Shown: positions 1 to 6,344, numbered from the stretch's first letter. The stretch is 7,501 nt of DNA from CAYRKT01 sp964425005 (GCA_964425005.1 CAYRKT010000080.1:1-7501); one strand, 5' to 3'. Numbers and translations: made by a program. The notes: generated from the letters alone by a model not told the origin.

Positions 1-10
1 CCCCCTCCCC

Positions 11-26
11 GGCCCATATTATCTCA
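11..26 (-). promoter_or_regulatory. possible extended -10 promoter for a gene beyond the left edge
   Basis: On the minus strand positions 26-18 read TGAGATAAT, which fits an extended -10 element (TG, one base, then GATAAT, five of six matches to TATAAT). It sits in a short AT-rich patch just past the hairpin that ends the arsR cassette. Positions 12-1 on the same strand read CCGGGGAGGGGG, which could be a ribosome binding site for a gene starting outside the window. No good -35 element is seen 17 nt upstream, where the big hairpin stem lies. This is an inference from a short motif, and the next gene itself is not visible. Confidence 0.25.
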
Positions 27-34
27 CAGAAGAG

Positions 35-80
35 GGCGGCACAGAAACGGGCCCGGCTTCGGGCCCGTTTCTGTGCCGCC
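35..80 (-). terminator. perfect 21-bp stem-loop at the end of the arsR cassette
   Basis: Positions 35-55 are exactly complementary to 60-80, leaving a 4-nt loop (GCTT on plus, AAGC on minus). The stem is GC-rich at both ends with an AAAC/GTTT stretch in the middle. It begins 23 nt after the stop codon of the thioredoxin-like gene, a position expected for a terminator. The tail is not typical: on the minus strand the stem is followed by CTCTTCTGTG, with scattered T but no run of U, and the plus-strand side has none. It may act as a Rho-independent-like terminator, a 3'-end stabiliser or a processing site. The structure is certain; its role is inferred. Confidence 0.6.
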
Positions 81-103
81 GCAGCCTGATGGGGGACTCT
101 CGC

Positions 104-337
104 TCAGGACAGGAGCTTTTTAGCCTCCTCCAGGGTTGGGATCCTGCCGGAGAGGACCACCTTCCCGTCCACCGCCACTGCCGGGGTCCCCAGGATACCC
201 CTCTCGGCCATGGCCTTCAGGTCCTCCACCTTCTCGATGGAGTGCTCGATCCCCAGCTCCCTGGCCGCCCTTTCCATGACCTCGAAGACCTGCTTGCACC
301 TGGCGCAACCCATTCCGAAGACCTCGATCCTCCTCAA
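104..337 (-). CDS. small thioredoxin-like redox-active disulfide protein (Thioredoxin_3 / redox-active disulfide protein 2 type)
   Basis: This 77-residue protein is a minimal thioredoxin fold, probably a cytosolic dithiol-disulfide carrier. The N-terminal strand IEVFGMG leads to a CARC active site (Cys11, Cys14), where ordinary thioredoxins have CGPC. The conserved cis-proline is in GTPAVAVDG (Thr51-Pro52), and a final helix (68-76) closes the fold. Length and motif order match the small archaeal/bacterial family known as redox-active disulfide protein 2, which often neighbours ArsP-type permeases. The start is TTG at 335-337, chosen because GGAGGTG lies 8 nt upstream and it places the first strand correctly. 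It follows the permease stop by 16 nt and is the last gene of the arsR cassette. Its in vivo partner is unknown; reduction of the permease or of a thiol-bound metalloid is an inference. Confidence 0.88.
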   Translation of the reverse strand: MRRIEVFGMGCARCKQVFEVMERAARELGIEHSIEKVEDLKAMAERGILGTPAVAVDGKVVLSGRIPTLEEAKKLLS

Positions 338-353
338 GAGCCACGCACCTCCC

Positions 354-1457
354 TCAGTCCACCAGTATACCGTAAGCCAAGCCCATCAGGGCCGACGCGA
401 TCACCACCAGGGCGAAGTAGACGAAAGCCCTCCTCCTGCCGAGGAGGCCCACTATCACGAGCATGCTCGGAAGGCTAAGGGAGTTCCCCGACATGAGCAG
501 CGAAAGGGTGGGCCCGTCCGCCATCCCCAGGGACCTCAGGGCCTGCACTATGGGCACCTCCGTGAGGGTGGCGAAGTAGGTCAGGGCCCCCACCACGGAG
601 GCCACGAGCGTCGAGGAGAGGTCGTTTCTGCCCAGAAGGGACACCACCAGCTCCCTCGGCATGAGCTCGGTCACGAAGCCCGCCAGGAAGACCCCGAAGA
701 AGAGGTAGGGCAGCATCTTGCTCGCCAGGTCCCAGGTCTCGAGCAGCCAGGCCCTGGTCTCCTCGCGCCTGAAGCCGAAGGAGGCCATGGACGCTATGGC
801 CAGGGCCAAAACGGTCATGCCGCTCGCCTTCAGGTGGGGATCCACCTTCAGGCCGCTGAGGACCAGGAAGGCCATCTGGAGGGCGAAGAAGGAAAGTCCC
901 TTCAAGGGGCTAACCTCGGTGGAGGAGGCCTGGACCAACCCGCCGCTTCCCCTCTCCCGGAAGAGGAGCTCCATGGCGAGGCCTATGAGCACCGCGGCGC
1001 TCAGGGTGGACACGAGCCTAGCCACCCCCAGCTCGAAGCCCAGGACCCGGGCCGTCAGGAAGACGGCCGCCACGTTTATCGCTGGCCCAGCGAAGAGGAA
1101 GGTGGTGGCCGGCCCTATGCCGGCGCCCCTCCTGTAGATGCCGGCGAATATGGGCAGGATGGTGCAGGAGCACACCGCCAAAACGGCGCCGCCCACTGCG
1201 GCCACCGGATAGGAGACGAACCTGCTGGCCTCGGGCCCCAGTAGCCCGAGCACCGCCTCCTTCCTGAGCATGGTGGATATGGTGCCGGCTATGAAGAAGG
1301 CCGGCACCAGGCAGAGCAACACGTGATCCCTGGCGTAGTCGTGGAGCATCGAGACGCCGCCCACGAAGGCCTTAGACAGCACCTGGGGGTCCACCGGAAG
1401 GTAGTAGAGGAGCAGGAAGACCCCCACGATGAGGGAAAACCTCCTGAGATCGAACAC
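354..1457 (-). CDS. ArsP/UPF0718-family permease (predicted metal(loid) or organoarsenical exporter)
   Basis: This 367-residue integral membrane protein has about ten hydrophobic segments (roughly 7-21, 46-62, 85-108, 118-138, 148-166, 188-201, 213-228, 248-265, 283-298, 317-338, 343-363). It is built as two halves, each with the family's re-entrant signature. The first half has CSCTILPIFAGI (96-107) and FLFAGPAINV (120-129); the second has TLTEVPIV (297-304) and LLMSGNSLSLPS (320-331). The cysteine pair Cys96/Cys98 sits where ArsP proteins place thiols used for trivalent organoarsenicals. The start is GTG at 1455-1457, with GGAGGTGA 6 nt upstream inside the end of arsR and one base between the genes, so translation is probably coupled. 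ArsR control and the downstream thioredoxin support metal(loid) efflux. The substrate is not readable from sequence, and many family members are uncharacterised. Confidence 0.87.
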   Translation of the reverse strand: MFDLRRFSLIVGVFLLLYYLPVDPQVLSKAFVGGVSMLHDYARDHVLLCLVPAFFIAGTISTMLRKEAVLGLLGPEASRFVSYPVAAVGGAVLAVCSCTILPIFAGIYRRGAGIGPATTFLFAGPAINVAAVFLTARVLGFELGVARLVSTLSAAVLIGLAMELLFRERGSGGLVQASSTEVSPLKGLSFFALQMAFLVLSGLKVDPHLKASGMTVLALAIASMASFGFRREETRAWLLETWDLASKMLPYLFFGVFLAGFVTELMPRELVVSLLGRNDLSSTLVASVVGALTYFATLTEVPIVQALRSLGMADGPTLSLLMSGNSLSLPSMLVIVGLLGRRRAFVYFALVVIASALMGLAYGILVD

Positions 1458-1458
1458 C

Positions 1459-1746
1459 TCACCTCACCTCCTCCATCGAGCCCGCGAGGGCCTCGAGTAT
1501 CGACCTCACCAGGGGATCGTCGCATAGGCTGCACAACACCACGTTCCCCTCCCTCCTGGACCTCAACACGCCCGCGGAGCGCATCACCGCCAGGTGCTGG
1601 GATAGGTTGGGCTGGCTGACCCCGAGGCGAGGCAAGAGCCTGCAGACGCAGCTTTCGCCCTCCATCAAGGTCAAGGCCACCTTGAGCCTCACGGGATGGG
1701 AAAGGGCCCTTAACACCTCCGCCGCCCTGAACATGAGGGGCTCCAC
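1459..1746 (-). CDS. arsR: ArsR/SmtB-family metal(loid)-responsive transcriptional repressor
   Basis: This winged-helix DNA-binding protein should repress its own operon and release DNA when its thiols bind a metal(loid). From the GTG at 1744-1746 it has 95 residues. AEVLRALSHPVRLKVAL (9-25) is the conserved N-terminal helix pair. ESCVC (31-35) matches the ArsR-type sensor motif ELCVC, supplying Cys33 and Cys35. GVSQPNLSQHLAVMRSAGV (42-60) is the helix-turn-helix with its recognition helix. A further pair, Cys72 and Cys75, lies in the wing. I chose this start because AGGAGG lies 8 nt upstream, homologues start just before this helix, and the promoter at 1810-1838 would start transcription near 1803. 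A longer form from GTG at 1803 (114 residues) is possible only as an essentially leaderless transcript. The permease follows after one base. The exact effector (As, Sb or another soft metal) is uncertain. Confidence 0.88.
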   Translation of the reverse strand: MEPLMFRAAEVLRALSHPVRLKVALTLMEGESCVCRLLPRLGVSQPNLSQHLAVMRSAGVLRSRREGNVVLCSLCDDPLVRSILEALAGSMEEVR

Positions 1747-1754
1747 ACAGGTCG

Positions 1755-1760
1755 CCTCCT
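1755..1760 (-). promoter_or_regulatory. Shine-Dalgarno AGGAGG deciding the arsR start
   Basis: The minus strand reads AGGAGG at 1760-1755, followed after 8 nt by an in-frame GTG at 1746. This is near-ideal bacterial spacing and favours the 95-residue ArsR over the 114-residue form starting at 1803, which would have no ribosome binding site. Confidence 0.6.
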
Positions 1761-1802
1761 GCAAAACACACCACTCCCCCTCTGAGAGAGTACCTAAGGC
1801 CA

Positions 1803-1838
1803 CAATATAAGAATATAAGCATTGCCTTATAAAGTCAA
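1803..1838 (-). promoter_or_regulatory. arsR promoter with palindromic operator candidate
   Basis: This is the most AT-rich patch of the window. On the minus strand it holds TTGACT (1838-1833, -35) and, 17 nt on, TATTCT (1815-1810, -10), so transcription would begin near 1803. A perfect inverted repeat, TATAAG at 1814-1819 and CTTATA at 1826-1831 with a 6-nt spacer, covers the gap between the boxes. A second TATAAG copy at 1806-1811 adds a further half-site. ArsR/SmtB operators are typically such AT-rich palindromes overlapping the promoter, so autorepression is likely. The core TTTATAA (centre 1830) could equally be an archaeal TATA box about 27 nt before 1803. Confidence 0.6.
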
Positions 1839-1904
1839 CCCCCCGGACGCTTCGGGCCGAGGGCGCTGGAGAGGGGGCAGTGGTCGATCGTCCATGGGGG
1901 GTTT

Positions 1905-1918
1905 GGAGGCCGCCCTCC
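1905..1918 (-). other. short 5-bp stem-loop after the oxidoreductase relic
   Basis: GGAGG at 1905-1909 pairs with CCTCC at 1914-1918 across a 4-nt loop. It is a small GC-rich hairpin just past the larger stem-loop at 1921-1952 in the same direction of transcription. It may be part of a compound 3' end, or chance in GC-rich DNA. The rest of the gap between the relic's stop and the arsR promoter (1839-1904) shows no gene. Confidence 0.25.
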
Positions 1919-1920
1919 GG

Positions 1921-1952
1921 GGGTCAGGGCAGCTCGAGGGCTGCCCTGACCC
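1921..1952 (-). terminator. perfect 13-bp stem-loop straddling the oxidoreductase stop codon
   Basis: GGGTCAGGGCAGC at 1921-1933 is exactly complementary to 1940-1952, with a 6-nt loop (TCGAGG on plus). The stop codon of the aldehyde:ferredoxin oxidoreductase relic (1924-1926) lies in one arm, so the last ten or so codons form the rest of the hairpin. It stands where the long upstream operon should end, before the arsR promoter. No U-run follows on the minus strand. A terminator or 3'-protecting role is inferred from position and symmetry. Confidence 0.45.
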
Positions 1953-3116
1953 TGCGCTTGTCCTCCTCCACCAGGGAGGCGTATATCCTGAGCCTCTCGG
2001 CGAAGTCCTCCTCCGAGATGGGGCCTCTTCCCGTGTAGACCCCCAGGAGCTTTCTCGGAAACCTCCTCCCCTCGAAGGAGAAGCCTAGCCTCTCCTTGAG
2101 GATGTGCTTCATCCCCAGGATCGCCTGGGCCTTCTCCCTCGGGGAGCCCTCGGCCTCCTCAAATCCCAGGACCCCGAGTCCGAGGCCATCCGCCTCAAAG
2201 CCTCCATGTAGGCCTCGGCGTCCCCGAAGCTCAACACCAGCCCCTCGGCGTCCGAGAGGCCAGGCCCCCCTCTGGAAGGCCTAGGTGGCCCAGGCGAGCG
2301 TCAACCCTACGCTTATGGCGTCCCATCCCTGCTTCTCCCCGAAGATCAGGAGGCTTAAGACCTCCTCGGCCCTGGATATCCCCAGGTTGGAGCCCGGGGC
2401 GTAGAGCAGCTCGTGGTCGTACGAGCGGGCGAGGAGCTCGAACAGCTCCCGGTAGAGGGCGTTGTAGCCCCTCCAGTCCGCCGGCTCGAGGCTCCTGGGC
2501 CTCGATATCACCAAGGCCTTGAGGTTCTTAGAGCCCCACACCGCCCCGAGGCCCAGCCTCCCGAAGTGCCTGGAGGAGTCCACCGTCACGCAGGCCATGG
2601 GGGACATCCTCTCCCCCGCGGGGCCTATCCTGGCTATGGACTCCTTGACCCTGGGGGTCTCCTCCCCCTCCCTGAGGATCCGCCCGGCAGCGGAAGCGCT
2701 CCTGTCCCACAGGGACGAGCAGGGCACCAGCTCCACCTCCCCCTCCCTCACGGAGAGGTACGCGGGGCCAGGGGGCCCTTCCCGTTATCTTCGACGCGTG
2801 GAAGCCCGCGCTGACCATGGCCAGCGCCAGCTTACCCCCCGCGTGGCTCTACCCCAGGTCCCCGTTGAGGGGCGACCTGAAGAGGGCCACCGCCTTAGAG
2901 GAGGCCGGGAAGAAGCCGCTGAAGGGCCAAACTCCTATGAGGATGGGCGCCTCGGGGGATAGGGGATCCAGGTCCGGGCCTAAGGAGGCCCAGGGCCAGC
3001 CTGGTCAAGGCCCCACTGTCCCCCAGGCAGGCCTCGAAGAGATCGGCCACGTCCGAGGTCTCGAACGAGCCAGGGGACAGGTCCATCGAGAGCATCCTGT
3101 ACCTCAAGGCCATCAT
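1924..3116 (-). pseudogene. decayed tungsten-containing aldehyde:ferredoxin oxidoreductase (AOR family)
   Basis: Intact AORs of about 600 residues oxidise aldehydes to acids with a tungstopterin and a [4Fe-4S] cluster, passing electrons to ferredoxin. Here about 400 codons remain, scattered over three frames. The start MMALRYRMLSMD (ATG at 3114-3116) overlaps the stop of the upstream Fe-S gene as ATGA. Recognisable pieces follow: FSGFFPASSKAVALFRSPL (about 2930-2870), SHAGGKLALAMVSAGFHASK, RIGPAGERMSPMACV, GRLGLGAVWGSKNLKAL (about 2570-2515), GWDAISVGLTLAWA (about 2325-2284), and the C-terminal ISEEDFAERLRIYASLVEEDKR. In-frame TAG codons lie at 2849-2851 and 2281-2283. Frameshifts lie near 2977, 2765, 2262 and 2165. 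The cysteine-rich segment that should follow RELFELLARSYD (about 2420) is missing, and so is a second block near 2160. The lesions are independent and include loss of cluster ligands, so this cannot make active enzyme. Confidence 0.85.
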
Positions 3117-3516
3117 CCCCTCATCCCGAGCACCCCGGTGGGGCAAAAGCTCGCGCAAACGCCGCAGTGCCTGCATGGGACGGGAAGGTTCCTCTCCTCG
3201 TCCCACCGCAGGGCCGAGGCAGCGCAACCCAGGACTCAGGCCCCACACCGGATGCATAGCTCCTCGAGGAGCTCCACCCCGAACCCCCCTCCGAAAGCCT
3301 CAAGGCCCCGGTGGTACAGGCCCTGGCGCACTCCGGGCCCTCACAGCACCGGCATACCCTCACCCAGAAGACCCCCTCCAACCCGACGTAGGCCTTGACC
3401 CTCGGGGCCGACCTCTCCAACCCCACCGCCCTGCCCCAGGCCCTCGAGCAGGCTAGGGCGCAAGACAGACACCCTATGCACCTCTACCTGTCCAGCACGG
3501 TGAGCTTGCCCCTCAC
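3113..3516 (-). pseudogene. decayed four-cluster ferredoxin-like electron-transfer subunit of the oxidoreductase
   Basis: This is the remains of a polyferredoxin of about 134 codons, the likely electron acceptor of the adjacent AOR. It starts at GTG 3514-3516, with a GAGGTAGGTG ribosome binding region, 15 nt after the upstream gene. In order it shows RCIGCLSCALAC, VCRCCEGPECARACTTGAL, LCIRCGA-stop-VLGCAASAL and VPCRHCGVCASFCPTGVL, four [4Fe-4S] motifs like those of HycB/CooF-type carriers. A TAG at 3484-3486 interrupts LTVLDR/RCIGC. A frameshift lies at the G-run near 3285-3289, where one more G would restore the frame. A TGA at 3236-3238 stands exactly where the third cysteine of the CxxCxxCxxxC motif belongs. 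The ORF ends at TGA 3113-3115 inside the ATG of the oxidoreductase. With three lesions in 134 codons it is almost certainly inactive. Confidence 0.8.
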
Positions 3517-3531
3517 CCGCGCCCACCTACC

Positions 3532-4515
3532 TCAGCCGTTCCTCTTGCCCCTGAGGACCTCCACGAGGACCCTTATCACCGCCACCCCGCTCAGGTCGAG
3601 CTTCGGCGGCACCTCCCACCTCCTGCCCGAGACGAGGCTGAAATAGCTGCCCAGAAGGGCCCTCTTCTCCTCCGGGTCCTCCACCAGCTCAGCCCTCCCG
3701 AAGCCTATAAGGCTGGTGTACCTGACCGACCAGCCGCAAGGATCATCGGCCTCAGAGAGCTCCACCCCCTCCTCCACCTCGAAGCAGACGCGGGGGTTGA
3801 CCCTCAGGATCTCGAGCTTAAGCCCCTCGGGCGCAGAGTGCATGATCAAGAACTTCCCGTCGTAGGCGTAGGTCATGGGGACCACGTAGGGGAAGCCCTC
3901 CACCGCCATCCCAAGCCTCAAGACCCTGTTCCTGGACAGGATGGCCCTGAGCTCCGCCTCGTCCTTTATCTCCCTCTCCTCCCTCCTCATGGGACGACGG
4001 GAGAAGCTCTCCCCAAACCTGTACCTCTTGCCCTCGAAGAACCTCCTCAGGTTGTCCGGCAGCGAGCGCGGCCTCTCCTCCCCAGCCGAGGGCCCCAGGG
4101 CGGCCTCCAGGATGGCCCTGGCCAAAACCTCGGGAGGCGGGACCTCGTACAGATCGCCGTCGAACTCGAAGACCCGACAGTCCACCGACGAGCCGCAGAT
4201 GTCGCTGCAGGAGGGACAACGGCTCTCTAAGAGACGACCCTGCAGGTCCCGGCCGTTGACCCTGATGGTGGGGGAACTAACCAGACCCAGGGCCTGGGCC
4301 TCCTCTTCGCTCCCCACCACCACCTCCCTCAAGCTCAAGCGGACGCCGAGATCAGCCAGGACCAGACCCACCTGGCGAAGGGCCTCCCTGAGGGCCCGCG
4401 CTGTCCCAGAGCAACGATCGCAGCTCTCCAGGTCCAGGCAGATCAGCTCCACCGAAACCTCCTCGGGCAGACCGCCGCACCCACATCCACAACTCGACCT
4501 CAACAACTCCAGCAC
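3532..4515 (-). CDS. DUF2703 thioredoxin-like domain fused to a NimA/PNPOx-like flavin-binding domain
   Basis: This 327-residue protein joins two families usually found as separate proteins. Residues 20-140 match DUF2703: CLDLESCDRCSGTARALREAL has a CxxC (Cys32, Cys35), SSPTIRVNG (80-88) is a thioredoxin-like cis-Pro turn, and CPSCSDICG (100-108) plus Cys113 complete the cysteine set. An extra CGCGCGG run (9-15) precedes it, giving ten cysteines in the first 113 residues. After a charged linker (141-175), residues 176-327 form a split-barrel flavin-binding domain. MRREEREI, the GFPYVVPMTYAYDG strand pair (207-220), NPRVCFEVE (240-248) and SVRYTSLIGFGRAELVED (263-280) are typical of the Nim (5-nitroimidazole resistance) group. 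The start is GTG at 4513-4515, one base after glmS, so the two are probably translated together. A redox role with FMN or another cofactor as electron donor and the cysteines as acceptor is an inference. No lesions are seen. Confidence 0.85.
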   Translation of the reverse strand: MLELLRSSCGCGCGGLPEEVSVELICLDLESCDRCSGTARALREALRQVGLVLADLGVRLSLREVVVGSEEEAQALGLVSSPTIRVNGRDLQGRLLESRCPSCSDICGSSVDCRVFEFDGDLYEVPPPEVLARAILEAALGPSAGEERPRSLPDNLRRFFEGKRYRFGESFSRRPMRREEREIKDEAELRAILSRNRVLRLGMAVEGFPYVVPMTYAYDGKFLIMHSAPEGLKLEILRVNPRVCFEVEEGVELSEADDPCGWSVRYTSLIGFGRAELVEDPEEKRALLGSYFSLVSGRRWEVPPKLDLSGVAVIRVLVEVLRGKRNG

Positions 4516-4516
4516 C

Positions 4517-6337
4517 TCACTCCACCGTGACGCTCTTGGCCAGGTTCCTGGGCTTGTCTATCTCGCAGCAGCGGAGCTTGGCCACGTGGTAGGCGAAGAG
4601 CTGCAGCGGCACCACCGTGAGCATGGGGGTGAGCTCCTCGGCGCAGGGGGGGACCCGAAGCACGTCCTCCACGTGGTGGGTGACCTCCTCGTCCCCGTCG
4701 GTGGCCACCGCTATAACCCTGGCCCTCCTGGCCTTGGTCTCCTGGACGTTGGAGAGGGTCTTCTCGAAGTTGGAGTCCCTCGGGATGACCACCATCACCG
4801 GCATGCGCTCGTCTATGAGCGCTATGGGGCCGTGCTTCATCTCCCCCGCCGCGTAGGCCTCGGCGTGGACGTAGGATATCTCCTTGAGCTTCAAGGCCCC
4901 CTCCATGGCCACGGGGAAGGAGAACCCCCTGCCCAGGTACAGGAAGTTGGAGAAGAGGTGGTACTTCTCCGCCAGGGCCCTCACCTCCCCCTCCCTCTCG
5001 AGGACCAGCTCGACCCTGTAGGGCATCCTCAGCATCTCCTCGCAGAAGGCCCTCTCCTCCTCGGCGCTCAGCTCGCCTCGAAGCTTCCCCAGGTAGACGG
5101 CCAGTAGGTAGAGCAGGGTGATCTGTCCCATGAAGGTCTTGGTGGCGGCCACCCCTATCTCGGGGCCGGCCCTGAGCAACAGCTTATCTTCGCACTCCCG
5201 GTAGAGGGTCGAGCCCACCACGTTGGTGAGCACCATGGTCCTGGCCCCGGCGGCCCTGGCCATCCTGGCGGCCCCTATGGTGTCGGCGGTCTCCCCCGAC
5301 TGGGAGACCAACACCACCAAAGACCCCGGCCTGAAGTGAACCCTCCTGTACCTGAACTCCGAGGCTATGTCGGTCCTCACGGGGAGGGTCGTCCATCGCT
5401 CCAGGGCCCTTTCCCCAACCAGAGAGGCGTAGTAGGAGGTGCCGCAGGCCACCAGGTGGACCTCCGATATGGACCTGGCGAAATCCGACGTCCAGGGAAG
5501 CTCCAGGGACACCCCCTCGGCGGAGAGCCTCCCCTCGCAGGTGGCCCTCACCACGTAGCCCTGCTCGTTGATCTCCTTGAGCATGTAGTGCTCGTAGCCC
5601 CCCCTCTCGGCCATGGAGAGGTCCCAGTGGACCTGGTGCTCCTCCCTGGAGCGAGGGGTGCCGTCGAAGCCGAAGACCCACACGCCATCGCGCCTCAGCA
5701 GGGCCATCTCCTCCTCCTCCAGGAAGATCACCCTCCTGGTGTAGGGAAGGAGCGCCGTCACGTCGGAGGCGCAGAAGTTCTCCCCCTCCCCGAGGCCCAA
5801 GACCAGGGGGGAGCCCTTCCTGGCCACCACCAGCTCCCCCGGGTGCATGTCGCTGATGACCGCGACGGCGAAGGCGCCTCGAAGCCTGAGGAGGGCGCTC
5901 CTGACGGCCTCCAGCAGATCCCCTCCGTAGAGCCTGGATACCAGCTGGACTATCACCTCCGTGTCGGTGTCGGAGGCGAACCTAACCCCCTCCCGCGCGA
6001 GCTCCCGCTTTATCTCGGCGTAGTTCTCCACTATGCCGTTGTGCACCACCGCGAACCTGCCGGTCTCGTCCAGGTGAGGATGGGCGTTGACCTGGTTGGG
6101 CACCCCGTGGGTGGCCCAGCGGGTGTGCCCTATGCCCAGGCTCCCGTCCAGGTTGGATCTTCGAAGAAGCCCCTCTAGCTCGGAGACCTTCCCCGCCTCC
6201 TTGACCAAACCTATCCTGCCGTCAGATAGGACGGCCACGCCGGCCGAATCGTATCCCCTGTACTCGAGCCTTTTGAGGCCCTCCAGGAGGACCTCCTTGG
6301 CGGACCTTCCGCCCACGTATCCCACTATCCCGCACAA
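4517..6337 (-). CDS. glmS: glutamine--fructose-6-phosphate aminotransferase (isomerizing), GlmS
   Basis: GlmS converts fructose 6-phosphate and glutamine to glucosamine 6-phosphate, the first step towards UDP-GlcNAc for cell envelope polymers. The 606-residue protein has the full family length. The N-terminal class II glutaminase domain (2-215) carries Cys2 as nucleophile, HTRWATHG (71-78, Arg73), HNGIVENY (99-106, Asn100/Gly101) and SDTDTE (122-127, Asp125). Two SIS sugar-isomerase domains follow, with CGTSYYAS (298-305), VSQSGETADT (344-353), KLKEISY (Glu486) and KHGPIAL (His502). The C-terminal tail DKPRNLAKSVTVE holds the conserved Lys601. The start must be TTG (6335-6337), because Cys has to follow the initiator and GGGAGGG lies 7 nt upstream. 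It follows an ABC ATPase gene by 15 nt and precedes the DUF2703 fusion by one base. There is no room for a glmS ribozyme, so control must come from the operon or elsewhere. Confidence 0.97.
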   Translation of the reverse strand: MCGIVGYVGGRSAKEVLLEGLKRLEYRGYDSAGVAVLSDGRIGLVKEAGKVSELEGLLRRSNLDGSLGIGHTRWATHGVPNQVNAHPHLDETGRFAVVHNGIVENYAEIKRELAREGVRFASDTDTEVIVQLVSRLYGGDLLEAVRSALLRLRGAFAVAVISDMHPGELVVARKGSPLVLGLGEGENFCASDVTALLPYTRRVIFLEEEEMALLRRDGVWVFGFDGTPRSREEHQVHWDLSMAERGGYEHYMLKEINEQGYVVRATCEGRLSAEGVSLELPWTSDFARSISEVHLVACGTSYYASLVGERALERWTTLPVRTDIASEFRYRRVHFRPGSLVVLVSQSGETADTIGAARMARAAGARTMVLTNVVGSTLYRECEDKLLLRAGPEIGVAATKTFMGQITLLYLLAVYLGKLRGELSAEEERAFCEEMLRMPYRVELVLEREGEVRALAEKYHLFSNFLYLGRGFSFPVAMEGALKLKEISYVHAEAYAAGEMKHGPIALIDERMPVMVVIPRDSNFEKTLSNVQETKARRARVIAVATDGDEEVTHHVEDVLRVPPCAEELTPMLTVVPLQLFAYHVAKLRCCEIDKPRNLAKSVTVE

Positions 6338-6344
6338 AGCGCAT

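Noticed and set aside
25..46. Direct repeat CACAGAA at 25-31 and 40-46.
   Set aside because: The second copy is part of the hairpin stem, and two 7-nt copies are too short to call a CRISPR or attachment site.
210..1244. A 344-codon open frame on the plus strand opposite the permease.
   Set aside because: It is antisense to a clear membrane protein gene, is rich in Gly, His, Glu and Arg as GC-rich shadow frames are, and has no family features or ribosome binding site.
1459..1803. A 114-residue ArsR starting at GTG 1803.
   Set aside because: It would start at about the predicted transcription start with no ribosome binding site, while GTG 1746 has AGGAGG at 8 nt and matches the usual family start. 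It remains possible if the organism is an archaeon with leaderless mRNAs.
2281..2751. An intact 156-residue oxidoreductase fragment gene.
   Set aside because: It is only the longest uninterrupted piece of the decayed AOR; it begins mid-domain and related sequence continues on both sides in other frames.
3941..5107. A 388-codon plus-strand frame opposite the DUF2703 fusion and glmS.
   Set aside because: It spans the antisense of two well-supported genes and its composition changes where the genes change; it matches no protein family I recognise.
5336..6178. A 280-codon plus-strand frame opposite glmS.
   Set aside because: Antisense shadow of the highly conserved glmS coding frame; Gly-, His- and Pro-rich low-information translation.
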